From Schaalia sp. JY-X169 (GTDB taxonomy: Bacteria > Actinomycetota > Actinomycetes > Actinomycetales > Actinomycetaceae), in contig NZ_CP059675.1 in assembly GCF_014069575.1 (NCBI RefSeq), positions 1,302,001 through 1,366,000 on the forward strand: a stretch of 64,000 nt of DNA, written 5' to 3'. The translations under genes were made by a program, and so were the position numbers. Positions 17,242 through 26,380 of the stretch are shown one piece after another. The notes under the pieces are model-generated. The model searched no databases, was not told the DNA's origin, and worked only from the letters and a program-made list of their open reading frames with translations. Every line of letters begins with the position of its first letter. Positions within the stretch are counted from its first letter, which is position 1.

Positions 17242-18234
17242 GTGGTTCAAGCAAAAGTTCAGGCGCCCCTACGTATCCTGAATCTTGCGCTCAATCTTCT
17301 GAACACTCGTGAGGGCCTAGGCCGTGTCCAACTCATGACCGTGGTGAGGGGATACGGCGCAACGGACTCAGCCAGTGCCCAGCGCGTGTTTGAGAGGGAT
17401 ATTGAACACTTGCGACGGATGGGTTTGGCCGTCGATGTTCAAGACCGCTTTGACGCTGCTACCTACCGTATTTCAGCTTCATCGCTACCGGCACAAGGAA
17501 CGATCTTGACGGACCGCGAGGTCGCGTTGCTCCTGCGGGCAGTGGATGCGTGGAGTGATGGAAGCGGCGAAATGGAAGCCCTGCGCAACAAGCTGCGCGG
17601 ATTCTCAGAAACCGTCCTCGCGCCCCAGCAGAGCAGCACGCGCTTCAGCCTGGAATCTGCCAACGGCCTCGAAATTGTTCAAGGAGCAATTGAGCAGGCA
17701 CGGCCCGTTGCCTTTGACTATCTGTCCCAAAAGGGGGCATCCCAGCGCTGCGTTGCGCCCTGGAGAGTCATTGTTCGTGGTCGTGCGCTCTACCTATGGG
17801 GATTTGATCTGGACGCTTGGGAGCCAAGACTCTTCAGATTCTCCCGGTTCCTCACCATCCCTGCATTTGCGGCTCCCCCTGACTCAACACCGTCACAAGG
17901 TCCCCTTCAAGAGGTGGCTTTCGCCCCGGATTTCTTCTTGATTCAGCCTGTGATGTTGGTGAGACACGGTAGCTCTCCCATCACAAGTGCCCACTCAACC
18001 CCACTTCCAGAGGTGGATTCTGCCGAGGCTGGGTCCACGGCTGCAATGCCAGCACCGGAAGACACCGGCATGTGGCGACGGCGCGTGGGGGAGCGGGAGG
18101 ATGCGCACATATGGGAGGAGCGCCTGCTCCGAGAAGCACGTGATGTCCGCGTCCTTGAACCCTCTTGGCTTGCTGAGCTTATCGAGACTCGGCTGAGATC
18201 AGCGGCCGCCTGGAGGGACGAAGACCGTGCCTGA
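17242..18234 (+). CDS. pafB: WYL-domain transcription regulator PafB
   Basis: Forms with PafC the activator of the mycobacterial-type DNA damage response, which is LexA-independent. The 330 residues have an N-terminal winged-helix region (APLRILNLALNLLNTREGL; FERDIEHLRRMG) and a WYL domain in the middle (RCVAPWRVIVRGRALYLWGFD). Start GTG with GGGGGCGCA upstream. It overlaps pafC by 8 bases. A low-complexity Pro/Ser/Ala linker lies near residues 210-270. No proteasome gene is nearby although the family name refers to one. Confidence 0.87.
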   Translation: MVQAKVQAPLRILNLALNLLNTREGLGRVQLMTVVRGYGATDSASAQRVFERDIEHLRRMGLAVDVQDRFDAATYRISASSLPAQGTILTDREVALLLRAVDAWSDGSGEMEALRNKLRGFSETVLAPQQSSTRFSLESANGLEIVQGAIEQARPVAFDYLSQKGASQRCVAPWRVIVRGRALYLWGFDLDAWEPRLFRFSRFLTIPAFAAPPDSTPSQGPLQEVAFAPDFFLIQPVMLVRHGSSPITSAHSTPLPEVDSAEAGSTAAMPAPEDTGMWRRRVGEREDAHIWEERLLREARDVRVLEPSWLAELIETRLRSAAAWRDEDRA

Positions 18235-19222
18235 ACCCAGTACGACCATCCTTGCCCGCCTCATCTCTATGGTGCGCATCATCGATGCCCAGCCAGGCAT
18301 TTCCGTCACCGAACTTGCGCAGTTCTTCGGCCGACCAGAGAAGCGCATACGGGCCGACATAGATCTTCTTGATAATGCCGGCATTGGGGATCTGCTCCCG
18401 GGAAGAACGTTTGAAATTGACTATGACCTCTACACCGAGCAGGGCCTCCTCACGCTGCGTTCACAACTGAATCTCTCCGCTCCTCTGCCGATTACGGAAA
18501 AAGAGTTTGCGCGCCTAGTTACCGCTCTCCAAGCAATGGCTCCAACCCTTACTGAATCTGAGCAACAGATACTGCCACAGACTCTGTCTACGCTCTTAGC
18601 AGCTCGTAGTCGCATGCAGGCGACCACCGCCGATGGGGATGCTCTCGCCAATCTCACACCCGCTATCTCGGAAGTAACAAGGGAGAAGGTTGCAGAGGTG
18701 CAAAGGGCTCTCACAGATTGCACCGCAATTGTTTTCGATTACGTCAATGGTGCGGGGAGGCACTCCCACCGAACTGTCTCCCCATCCGCCCTCGTCCTCG
18801 AAAGAGACGGCTGGGTGATGACAGGATACTGTCACACAGCAGAGTCAGAACGAACGTTTAGGCTCGACCGAACGACCAATCTCGCGGTTGTCCAAACGGC
18901 CTTTACACCGCCGGTTGACGCAACGTCTTCGGGCCAGGGAATGGAATCCGGGGAACCGGGCGAAGCTGTCATAGTCACCCTTGACCCAGGAGCCGCGTGG
19001 GCTCTTCGAGAGTCGCCGGCCACGATTGTAGAAGAAGGCCGCGCCGGAGCATTGACTGCTACATACCGGGTGTGGGATCCAACCTGGATGCGCACGGAGC
19101 TCCTGGCGCTAGCACCCTATGTGGAGGACGTCTCCCCACACCACTACCTAGAAGAGGCCGCCGTTTACGCGCGACAAGCACTCGAAGAGCCATTGCAAGG
19201 AGAGGACACAGGTAATGCCTGA
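18227..19222 (+). CDS. pafC: WYL-domain transcription regulator PafC
   Basis: Partner of PafB. The 331 residues start with a helix-turn-helix (PGISVTELAQFFGRPEKRIR, DIDLLDNAG) followed by the typical PafC middle part (EKEFARLVTALQAMAPTL) and a WYL domain (HRTVSPSALVLERDGWVMTG). GTG start with TGGAGGGACGAAGACC upstream, inside the end of pafB. The stop overlaps the helicase start by 8 bases, giving one operon pafB-pafC-helY. Confidence 0.87.
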   Translation: MPEPSTTILARLISMVRIIDAQPGISVTELAQFFGRPEKRIRADIDLLDNAGIGDLLPGRTFEIDYDLYTEQGLLTLRSQLNLSAPLPITEKEFARLVTALQAMAPTLTESEQQILPQTLSTLLAARSRMQATTADGDALANLTPAISEVTREKVAEVQRALTDCTAIVFDYVNGAGRHSHRTVSPSALVLERDGWVMTGYCHTAESERTFRLDRTTNLAVVQTAFTPPVDATSSGQGMESGEPGEAVIVTLDPGAAWALRESPATIVEEGRAGALTATYRVWDPTWMRTELLALAPYVEDVSPHHYLEEAAVYARQALEEPLQGEDTGNA

Positions 19223-21962
19223 ACAAGAAGAGGTACTCAGCGCTGCGGACCGCATGGCGCAGTTCCGACGCCACATGGTTGTTCAGGAATCCGGCCTCGA
19301 GCAGTACCTGTCATCCCTGCATTTCTCCCCAGACCCATTCCAGGTTGAGGCATTAGAACACTTAGCCTTGGGTTCTTCCGTCCTCGTTTGTGCCCCTACC
19401 GGAGCAGGCAAGACCGTCGTCGGTGAGGGGGCAACATACCTTGCTAGGGCCCGCGGCAAGCAGGTCTACTACACGACGCCCATCAAGGCGCTCTCCAATC
19501 AGAAGCTGCGCGACTTTCGTGACCGCTTCGGCGACGACGAGGTCGGTCTACTCACCGGCGACACCGCCATCAACCCGGACGCGCCAATCATCGTCATGAC
19601 AACCGAAGTGCTTCGCAACATGATCTACGCGGGCAAGGATCTTCGTGACCTGGGCGTGGTAGTCATGGATGAGGTTCACTACCTTTCAGACCGCTTCCGT
19701 GGCCCGGTGTGGGAAGAAATCCTCATTCAGCTACCCGAGCACGTCCTCATCGTGGCGCTGTCCGCCACACTGTCGAACGCGCGGGAATTTGGCCGTTGGG
19801 TCGAGGACGTGCGGGGCTCCTGCGAAGTTGTGATCTCTGATGACCGCCCCGTTCCCCTCTACCAGCACATGATGGTGGGGCCGCGCATATATGACCTCTA
19901 CGCACGACCAAAACAGGCGGCCGCGGGGAAGGGGACACGCGCAATCAACCCCGACCTGCAAGCCGCAATAAGTCAGATCCAAGAACGAAGCCCCGGTCCC
20001 TACGGCGGACGAGGACGACCGTCGCGGCGCAGACGCGTTCCCGTTTCCCGGTACCGCATGCTCGAATCACTACAGCAAAAGAGGTTGCTACCGGCGATCG
20101 TCTTCGTTTTCTCTCGTGCGGGATGCGAGGACGCCGCAAATGACGCAGCAACCTTTGGACTGCAGCTAACCACCTCCAGTGAGCGCTTGGCGATCAGGGA
20201 AGAAGTTGAACAGACGCTCTCAAGCATCCCCATTGAAGACCATGGTGCCCTTAACCTGCACCAGTGGGGTCATACCCTGGAGGAGGGCGTTGCTGCCCAC
20301 CACGCCGGACTCTTACCACAGCAGAAGGAAGCTGTTGAAAGACTCTTCGGGAGAGGTCTCATCAAGGCCGTGTTTGCAACCGAAACACTGGCTCTAGGCA
20401 TTAACATGCCCGCACGCACCGTGGTAATCGAGTCTTTAGAGAAGTGGGATGGAAGCGAGCACGTGCGCCTCACTCCGCGTGAGTACACCCAGCTAACAGG
20501 ACGAGCGGGACGGCGAGGAATCGACATCGAGGGGCACGCCCTCGTCATTGAGCGCGGTGTCGTCACACCCGAGGAAGTTGTTGAGCTTTCTTCCGGGCGG
20601 TCCTACCCCCTCCATAGCGCTTTTCACCCCAACTACAACATGGCCGTCAATCTTCTGTCTCGACTTGATCTTGAAGACGCAACCGAGATCCTTGAGTCAT
20701 CGTTCGCCCAGTTCCAAACGGACGCCTCAGTCGTCAAGGACGCCCAGAGGCTACGGCGAGCTAACAATCGCCTGGATGAGGCAGCCGCAAAGCTTCACTG
20801 CGATCACGGTGATGCGGCGGAGTATTTTGGGCTTCGTGAACAGGTGACGACGCTGCAGAAACGTGCGGCAAAGGCATCAAGGGACGGTCGCGCTCAGCAG
20901 CAGGGACGGATCCTCGCAGAGCTTAAGGTTGGCGATGTAGTGCGGTTCAAGAAGGGACGCAGACTTCGTAGCGCAGTCGTTGTACAGGCTCCAACATCAG
21001 GGTTTGCGACTCCGCTTGCACGAGTGGTTGGTGAGGACGGAAAACCTGGGTCTGTGGGCCCACGCGAGGCCGAGGGTGGCTTGGAAGTCCTGGGGCGCAT
21101 GCCGGTTCCGGATAGGGGAGCGAAGCGTCCCAAAGACCGCGCAGAGCTTGCTGCAGCATTGCGCAACGCAGACTTTACACGTGCCCACACACGCAGCCGA
21201 GGCCGTGATGATGCCAAGGTGTCAAAAATGCTCGATGAGGCTGCCGTCCTCGAAGAGAGAATCCGCAAGCATCCAGTTCACAGTTGCCCAGATCGGGAAA
21301 GTCATGCGGGCATTGGACATGAGTACGCGAGGCTTCTGCGGGAGCGAAATGCACTCGCAAAGAAAATCAATGACCGCAGCTCAGAGATTGTCGACGAATT
21401 CAAAGCGGTTTGCTCCGTCCTTCGTAGTCTTGGCTTCCTGGACGGTAACCATGTGACGCAACGCGGACAAAGATTGCGACGCATCTTTGGAGAGCGTGAC
21501 CTGCTGGTAGCGCAGGTCATCGCCGAGAATGCCTGGGCTGGCTTGAAACCGGAGGAGCTGGCGGCAATCGTCAGTGCAATCGTCTATGAGCCACGGGGCG
21601 AGGACGGAGTATCAGCCGTTCCTGCAAACTTCCCAACCGCAGGACTAGAGACAGCTTGGTCTACCACCATGGACGTTTTCAATCAGGTTCACGGCGCGGA
21701 AGTCCGAGCAAACCATGAAGTCACAAAGCCACCTGCCGGACAGCTGCTCGATGCCATGTACCGCTGGTCAAAGGGTTCATCACTAGCAACAATCCTGGAA
21801 AAAACTGAACTCTCTGGCGGAGACTTTGTCCGCTGGGTACGCCAAGTCTTAGACATGCTTGATCAGCTGCGCCGCCTCGAGGATCCTGAAATCAGAACCG
21901 CTGCCACCAAGGCACGCTCCAAACTTCTGCACGGAGTTGTGGCATGGACCGAGTTCTCGTGA
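19215..21962 (+). CDS. helY: Ski2/Mtr4-like RNA helicase HelY
   Basis: A 915-residue superfamily 2 helicase. Motifs in order: APTGAGKTVVGEG (Walker A, near 60), TTPIKALSNQK (Ia), DEVH box MDEVHYLSD, SATLSNAREF (III), ALGINMPARTVV and TGRAGRRGID (VI). The last third holds the helical DSHCT region typical of Ski2/Mtr4 proteins. In Actinobacteria this gene sits next to pafBC and the Tat genes; tatA/tatC are absent here. ATG start with AGGAGAGGACACAGGTA upstream, though the gene overlaps pafC. Role in RNA processing is inferred from the family. Confidence 0.92.
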   Translation: MPEQEEVLSAADRMAQFRRHMVVQESGLEQYLSSLHFSPDPFQVEALEHLALGSSVLVCAPTGAGKTVVGEGATYLARARGKQVYYTTPIKALSNQKLRDFRDRFGDDEVGLLTGDTAINPDAPIIVMTTEVLRNMIYAGKDLRDLGVVVMDEVHYLSDRFRGPVWEEILIQLPEHVLIVALSATLSNAREFGRWVEDVRGSCEVVISDDRPVPLYQHMMVGPRIYDLYARPKQAAAGKGTRAINPDLQAAISQIQERSPGPYGGRGRPSRRRRVPVSRYRMLESLQQKRLLPAIVFVFSRAGCEDAANDAATFGLQLTTSSERLAIREEVEQTLSSIPIEDHGALNLHQWGHTLEEGVAAHHAGLLPQQKEAVERLFGRGLIKAVFATETLALGINMPARTVVIESLEKWDGSEHVRLTPREYTQLTGRAGRRGIDIEGHALVIERGVVTPEEVVELSSGRSYPLHSAFHPNYNMAVNLLSRLDLEDATEILESSFAQFQTDASVVKDAQRLRRANNRLDEAAAKLHCDHGDAAEYFGLREQVTTLQKRAAKASRDGRAQQQGRILAELKVGDVVRFKKGRRLRSAVVVQAPTSGFATPLARVVGEDGKPGSVGPREAEGGLEVLGRMPVPDRGAKRPKDRAELAAALRNADFTRAHTRSRGRDDAKVSKMLDEAAVLEERIRKHPVHSCPDRESHAGIGHEYARLLRERNALAKKINDRSSEIVDEFKAVCSVLRSLGFLDGNHVTQRGQRLRRIFGERDLLVAQVIAENAWAGLKPEELAAIVSAIVYEPRGEDGVSAVPANFPTAGLETAWSTTMDVFNQVHGAEVRANHEVTKPPAGQLLDAMYRWSKGSSLATILEKTELSGGDFVRWVRQVLDMLDQLRRLEDPEIRTAATKARSKLLHGVVAWTEFS

Positions 21963-23554
21963 GAGTACCGGCACAGTGGCGAAGCAGGTCTGCAACTGGG
22001 CGTACCTGGCTCGACCTGGTTCTTATCCTGGTTTCGGCCGCAGCAATGTGGGCCGCCTTTCCTTTCGCTAATCTGTGGTTTCTTGCGATCCCTTCAATCG
22101 CATTACTCGTGGCGTTGGTGGACCGTATTCATCCGGGACGCGCAGCCGGATACGCAGCAGTATGGGCAATGGCGTTCTTCATGCCGCATATTTCCTGGAT
22201 GCAGATTGCAACTGACAATACGGTCATCGCCTGGGTCGCACTGGCCGGAGCGCAGGCATTCTTCATCGCCCTGTGGGGTCTGGCGCTGTCTGCAATGCGA
22301 ACTTGGGCTTGGGCCCAGAGCATTTGGGGGGAAGCGCTTGGCGGAGCCCTGCTCTGGGTCACTTTCGAAGAACTACGTTCCCGAGTTCCCTTCGGGGGTT
22401 TCCCCTGGGGCAAACTTGCATACACGCAGGTGGATAGTCCTTTGCTTGCATTTGCTCCGCTAGGGGGCGAGGTCCTAACTTCATTTGTTGCGGTTGTCAT
22501 CGCGATCGTTCTGAGACGCGCTCTGGCTCTGCGGACAGCACCCAACAGAGAAGAGAGCTTCTTCGCCCGTCTTGCGGCGCTTGGTATCGCAGGTGTCCTC
22601 TTCATCGCACCGGCGTTATATTCCCTTCCCAAGAGTCAGGAAAACGGGGAGATTGAACTAGCGCTAATCCAGGGCAACGTCGAAATTCCGATGGCAGAAA
22701 CCTTCGCAACGCCGCGGAAGGTAACGGGCAACCACGCCCGCCAAACCCTGGCTATGTTGGATGAAGGTCATGAGGTCGACCTCATCCTCTGGGGGGAAAA
22801 TGCGACTGATATCGACCCGCGTATTGACCCGGCGACGGCCGCCCTCGTCGAAGAGGTAGTGGACCGGGCCGGCAAACCGGTCATGCTGGGCGTGATGGAG
22901 TACGCGGGGGAGCAGCGCTATAACTGGATGGCTGTCTGGGATCCAGACCGGGGGTTGCTAGAGGAAATGTACGGGAAGCAGCACCCTGTCCCGTGGGGAG
23001 AGTACGTTCCTCTCAGAGAGATTTCAGAGTTCCTGGCCACCGCGTCTGCGCAGATCAGCGTGGATATGGCATCCGTTGATAACCCTGCTTTCATGGAGGT
23101 GGAACTCTCCGACGGCAGGAGCATTCCCCTTGCTGTGGGGATCTGCTTTGAAGTTGCCTATGAGCCGCTGATCGCCGAGGGCGTGGCAATGGGCGGCGAA
23201 CTGATCGTTATCCCCACCAATAATGCTCACTTTCAGAATTCCGCAGAGTCAGACCAGCAGTTGCAGATGGCACGCTTCAGAGCAGCTGAGTTCTCACGGT
23301 CCACTGTCCAAGTGTCGACAAATGGCGTCTCTGGAATGATCCGCCCCGACGGTTCGCTAGTTGCAGTCACCGGGACACAGGAGGCAGCACACCTGGTTGG
23401 GGAACTACCTCTCCGCACATCCATAACGCCGTTTACTTATGTGGCGTCTTTCATGCCGGTTCTCGTGATGGTCGGCGGATTGCTCTTGGCATCAACGAGC
23501 CTCGGCGCGTATTACTACGCCCGAGGCCGTGATAAGAGGACGGAAGAGGGTTAG
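21944..23554 (+). CDS. lnt: Apolipoprotein N-acyltransferase
   Basis: Adds the third acyl chain to lipoprotein N-terminal Cys. The 536 residues have about six N-terminal membrane segments, a nitrilase-like extracellular domain and a last membrane helix near 500. The catalytic triad is visible: Glu in WGENA, Lys in MYGKQHPVPWGEYVPLR, Cys in GICFEVAYE. It is not fused to a dolichol-phosphate mannose synthase, unlike in Mycobacterium. ATG 21944 (GGAG upstream) lies within helY; GTG 21959 is an alternative. It ends with a 4-base convergent overlap with rbpA. Confidence 0.93.
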   Translation: MDRVLVRVPAQWRSRSATGRTWLDLVLILVSAAAMWAAFPFANLWFLAIPSIALLVALVDRIHPGRAAGYAAVWAMAFFMPHISWMQIATDNTVIAWVALAGAQAFFIALWGLALSAMRTWAWAQSIWGEALGGALLWVTFEELRSRVPFGGFPWGKLAYTQVDSPLLAFAPLGGEVLTSFVAVVIAIVLRRALALRTAPNREESFFARLAALGIAGVLFIAPALYSLPKSQENGEIELALIQGNVEIPMAETFATPRKVTGNHARQTLAMLDEGHEVDLILWGENATDIDPRIDPATAALVEEVVDRAGKPVMLGVMEYAGEQRYNWMAVWDPDRGLLEEMYGKQHPVPWGEYVPLREISEFLATASAQISVDMASVDNPAFMEVELSDGRSIPLAVGICFEVAYEPLIAEGVAMGGELIVIPTNNAHFQNSAESDQQLQMARFRAAEFSRSTVQVSTNGVSGMIRPDGSLVAVTGTQEAAHLVGELPLRTSITPFTYVASFMPVLVMVGGLLLASTSLGAYYYARGRDKRTEEG

Positions 23555-23916
23555 GGTCTGCGATAGTCCGTATCGAAGATCAAGTCGCCGTTGCGGTATG
23601 CCTCGAGCTGTTCCTGGAGCAGTACGTCCAATTCCTCAAGGCTGCGTCGTTCCAGCAACATATCCCAGTGGGTACGCTGTGGCTTGATGTTTTTTGATTC
23701 ATCTTCTTCGGCTGCTTCGCCCACAAGTTCCGCAACTTCGCCGCAACGGCATTCCCAAGTTGCAGGGGGTTCTGCATCAAAGGCCATTGCAATCTTGAAC
23801 TCGTGGCCATTGGAGCAGACGTATTTTGCCTCAAAGCGCTCAGCGAAAACTACGCCATCTTCAGACTCCAATGATTTGGACCCTATTTGCATGCCTCGTA
23901 ATGCACGGTCAGCCAC
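23551..23916 (-). CDS. rbpA: RNA polymerase-binding protein RbpA
   Basis: Actinobacterial transcription factor that binds sigma region 2 and stabilises open promoter complexes. From GTG 23916 (AAGGAGACGCA upstream) it is 121 residues, starting MADRALRG as in homologues. The core has CSNGHEF and WECRCG, a likely zinc site with Cys, His, Cys, Cys as in Streptomyces RbpA. The C-terminal sigma-interacting helix is present (RTHWDMLLERRSLEELD). A longer reading frame to 23952 exists but lacks a ribosome site. Confidence 0.95.
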   Translation of the reverse strand: MADRALRGMQIGSKSLESEDGVVFAERFEAKYVCSNGHEFKIAMAFDAEPPATWECRCGEVAELVGEAAEEDESKNIKPQRTHWDMLLERRSLEELDVLLQEQLEAYRNGDLIFDTDYRRP

Positions 23917-24047
23917 TGCGTCTCCTTGGGTGTACAGACAGAGCACGGCCAAAGGGGCACGTGCAGCAAACTATTTTACCCCTGAAGACTAGAGATTCCC
24001 ACCTTGGACGCCGAGGGCGAACGAAACAGCAGGTAGCTACGATCCGA

Positions 24048-24061
24048 TAATGTACATTATG
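24048..24061. repeat. 14-bp perfect palindrome between acyP and rbpA
   Basis: ATAATGTACATTAT reads the same on both strands. It lies 8 bases beyond the acyP stop and about 130 bases upstream of the rbpA start. It may be a repressor site or a weak AT-rich hairpin; no regulator can be assigned. Confidence 0.5.
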
Positions 24062-24068
24062 TCAGATT

Positions 24069-24356
24069 CTAGTAGACGACTTTGAAGTCCCTCAGTCCCT
24101 CCGGAGTTGAACGTGAGGTTTCCAGTCTTGAAACGTGGGCTCCGGGGAATCCCCTACGAAGGGTCTGGAGGAACATATCAACACGATGCTCCACACCTTC
24201 AACGTGAATCTTTACGCTGCCGTCATACTCATTACGCACCCAGCCAGCCACACCTTGTTCGTCAGCGGCCCACATTGTGCGGTAACGAAATCCGACACCC
24301 TGCACATGACCGCGGACCACGACGTCCACTGCTTTCAGGTACTGGTCGCCAGACAT
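24069..24356 (-). CDS. acyP: Acylphosphatase
   Basis: Hydrolyses acyl phosphates such as carbamoyl and acetyl phosphate. The 95 residues match the alpha/beta ferredoxin-like family: GHVQGVGFRYRT with the catalytic Arg, and GWVRNEYDGSVKIHVEG with the catalytic Asn. ATG 24356 overlaps the stop of the upstream MerR gene as TAATG, so it is coupled to it. Physiological role in bacteria is often unclear. Confidence 0.92.
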   Translation of the reverse strand: MSGDQYLKAVDVVVRGHVQGVGFRYRTMWAADEQGVAGWVRNEYDGSVKIHVEGVEHRVDMFLQTLRRGFPGAHVSRLETSRSTPEGLRDFKVVY

Positions 24357-24916
24357 TAGGACGCTGCTTGCTTCTCACGGCGACGGCGCGCCAGCTCATC
24401 CATCCCCACTACCGTGGAGTCGGCTTCTACCGGGAACTGCGCCAAGCTGCCTTCGACCTCACGCCACACGCGCCCAACGGCGATTCCAAACACGCCCTGG
24501 CCACCCTGGAGCAGGTCGACAATTTCATCCGGCGACGAGCACTCATACACGGAAGCACCGTCACTCATTAGCGTGATAGAAGCGAGGTCATCGATACCGC
24601 GTTCGGAAAGCTGTTGGACTGCGACACGGACCTGCTGCAATGAGATCCCCGTATCAAGTAGCTTCTTGACGACTTTGAGGACCAGGATGTCCTTGAAGGA
24701 GTACAGACGCTGGCTACCGGATCCCGCAGCGGCTCGAAGGCTTGGCTCCACGAGGCCGGTGCGCGCCCAGTAGTCAAGCTGGCGGTATGTAATTCCAGTG
24801 GCTTCGCAGGCCACGGGTCCACGATAACCAGCGGCTACATCCACCTGTGCAAGCGGGTCGCCAAATAGCATGGGCTGACGTGTCCGATCTGTCTTAGCAG
24901 AAACCTCTGGACTCAC
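24356..24916 (-). CDS. MerR-family regulator (Rv1830-like)
   Basis: A 186-residue MerR-type DNA-binding protein. The winged helix covers about residues 30-105: GITYRQLDYWARTGLVEPS, then RLYSFKDILVLKVVKKLLDTG. The C-terminal part (DLLQGGQGVFGIAVG) is typical of the actinobacterial group of Mycobacterium Rv1830, linked to growth and cell-division control there. GTG start with AAGGAGATGCC upstream. It belongs with the second MerR gene and garA, the conserved Rv1827-Rv1830 neighbourhood, though the bifunctional nuclease gene that lies between them in Mycobacterium is missing. Confidence 0.87.
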   Translation of the reverse strand: MSPEVSAKTDRTRQPMLFGDPLAQVDVAAGYRGPVACEATGITYRQLDYWARTGLVEPSLRAAAGSGSQRLYSFKDILVLKVVKKLLDTGISLQQVRVAVQQLSERGIDDLASITLMSDGASVYECSSPDEIVDLLQGGQGVFGIAVGRVWREVEGSLAQFPVEADSTVVGMDELARRRREKQAAS

Positions 24917-25070
24917 GGCATCTCCTTGCTGAGTTCTTACGAACAGGTCTATCTTCGGGTCATTGTTCTACAACCAACTGCCACCTACAACACCTAACGA
25001 TAGCGCGGTTGTTCCAGTCTCACGCTTAACCTGAGGGTTAGGCTTGGGTGTGTCGCAGTAATTTTCGTGC

Positions 25071-25844
25071 CTACTCCCCCAGTGAGTCGACGGCAATTTG
25101 CAAGTAAGCAGTGTGGAGAGCACCGGCCAGCTCGCCCATTTCCTCAGCCTGAGCCCTGGCCCTCTCTATGTCGCCGGGGCGGTCGCGCCGGGAAGACGAA
25201 GAGATTGCAAAGTCGATAATGTCTGCACTTCGATCTGCGCTGCTGCGAATAGTTCGTAGGTTCCGTGCAGGAAGGCCAGCGGCTACCAAAGCAGTGATCA
25301 AGCGAACCACCTGTACTGTTCCACCGGCAAAATGGCCGCCCAGGTCCGGGGCGATCAAACCAAGCTTGACGTAAGACTCTAGAACCGCGCGTGAACAGCC
25401 AGTTAGCTCCCCCAGCTCACGCACAGTGATGGTGCGGCCTCTCTCGGGGACCACGGCAACGCCATCTGAAGATACCAGCCGCGCCCGCGGGGGTGCTTCG
25501 ACGTCATGGCCGTTGTCGAGGGCTTCAAGCTCCTCAAGTATGACCCGTAGTGGCGCGTAGGAATCCCTTTGTTTCGTCAGAATCAGTCTGATGCGTTCGA
25601 CGTCCGCGGACGAGTACTTGCGGTATCCCGACGCAGTGCGATGAGGTGTGACCAGGCCCTTTTCTTCCAAGAACCGCACCTTGGAAACTGTGGTAGCTGG
25701 AAACTCCCTGTCCAGAATCTTCACGACCTGGCCGATTGTCATCACCGCGTCACGGGAAACGCCTCGAGGCCAAGGTTCTAGCGCCTGTGGCCGTTGGGAA
25801 GAAATGGTGTCCCTTGCCGGCCCTGCGCTACGTGCAGCGCCCAC
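25071..25844 (-). CDS. MerR-family regulator (Rv1828-like)
   Basis: A 257-residue MerR protein; the HTH is MTIGQVVKILDREFPATTVS followed by KVRFLEEKGLVTPHRT and RKYSSADVERIRLILTKQR. A second HTH-like part sits near residue 140 (TVRELGELTGCSRAVLESYV), as in Mycobacterium Rv1828. The GTG at 25844 overlaps the garA stop (TAGTG) but has no ribosome site; an ATG at 25742, 35 codons in, is a possible start. The protein probably binds promoter inverted repeats; targets are unknown. Confidence 0.85.
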   Translation of the reverse strand: MGAARSAGPARDTISSQRPQALEPWPRGVSRDAVMTIGQVVKILDREFPATTVSKVRFLEEKGLVTPHRTASGYRKYSSADVERIRLILTKQRDSYAPLRVILEELEALDNGHDVEAPPRARLVSSDGVAVVPERGRTITVRELGELTGCSRAVLESYVKLGLIAPDLGGHFAGGTVQVVRLITALVAAGLPARNLRTIRSSADRSADIIDFAISSSSRRDRPGDIERARAQAEEMGELAGALHTAYLQIAVDSLGE

Positions 25845-26275
25845 TATCGTTGAGACGACGGGTGGTATGTGAGTCGGTACTTGCCAACCTGGACCTCATC
25901 CCCCGCCGACAGCAGTGCCTGATCAACTCGCTCACGGTTCACATACGTGCCGTTCAGGGCACCGGAGTCCCGAACGTAGTGGCGCCCCTCTTTGACGAGA
26001 AACTGGCAGTGTTTGCGCGAAACGGTTACGTCGTCGAGAAAGATATCCGACGAGGCCGAACGCCCCGCGTTAGTCACCTCTTGATCCAAGAGGAACCGGG
26101 CCCCGGAATTCGGTCCACGCTGAACAATCAAAAGCGCATTCCCCGGCGGGAGAGCATCTACCGCCGCCTGGTCCCGCGCTGAGAGTGGAACCTTCGAGAC
26201 CTCAGACGCGTCGGACTCTTCAGGAGTACCGAAGAACGCGGTACTTGTTGGGTCAAAAGTTGCTTCTTCAGCCAC
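25844..26275 (-). CDS. garA: FHA-domain metabolic regulator GarA/OdhI
   Basis: Controls 2-oxoglutarate dehydrogenase and glutamate metabolism; it is switched off by Ser/Thr kinases. From GTG 26275 (AAGGAGGACGAA upstream) it is 143 residues. The FHA domain (about 48-135) has the phosphothreonine-binding pattern GRS (71-73), SRKH (86-89) and NGTYVN (108-113). The N-terminal acceptor motif, ETTSVF in Mycobacterium, reads PTSTAFF at 9-15, so acceptors are probably Thr10, Ser11 or Thr12. gcvH, upstream of garA in Mycobacterium, is absent. Confidence 0.9.
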   Translation of the reverse strand: MAEEATFDPTSTAFFGTPEESDASEVSKVPLSARDQAAVDALPPGNALLIVQRGPNSGARFLLDQEVTNAGRSASSDIFLDDVTVSRKHCQFLVKEGRHYVRDSGALNGTYVNRERVDQALLSAGDEVQVGKYRLTYHPSSQR

Positions 26276-26380
26276 TTCGTCCTCCTTGTTTCCACCTAAA
26301 CTTTGCGGACCGACATACTCCTGACCGATCCAAACTGAGACCATCCTAGTCGCTTTCCCGCACTCTTTGTTGGTCGACCG

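Noticed and set aside
23910-24000. SigR-like promoter upstream of rbpA (GGGAAT then GTT on the minus strand)
   Set aside because: rbpA is a SigR target in Streptomyces, but the spacing here is about 23 bases rather than 17-19, so I do not call it.
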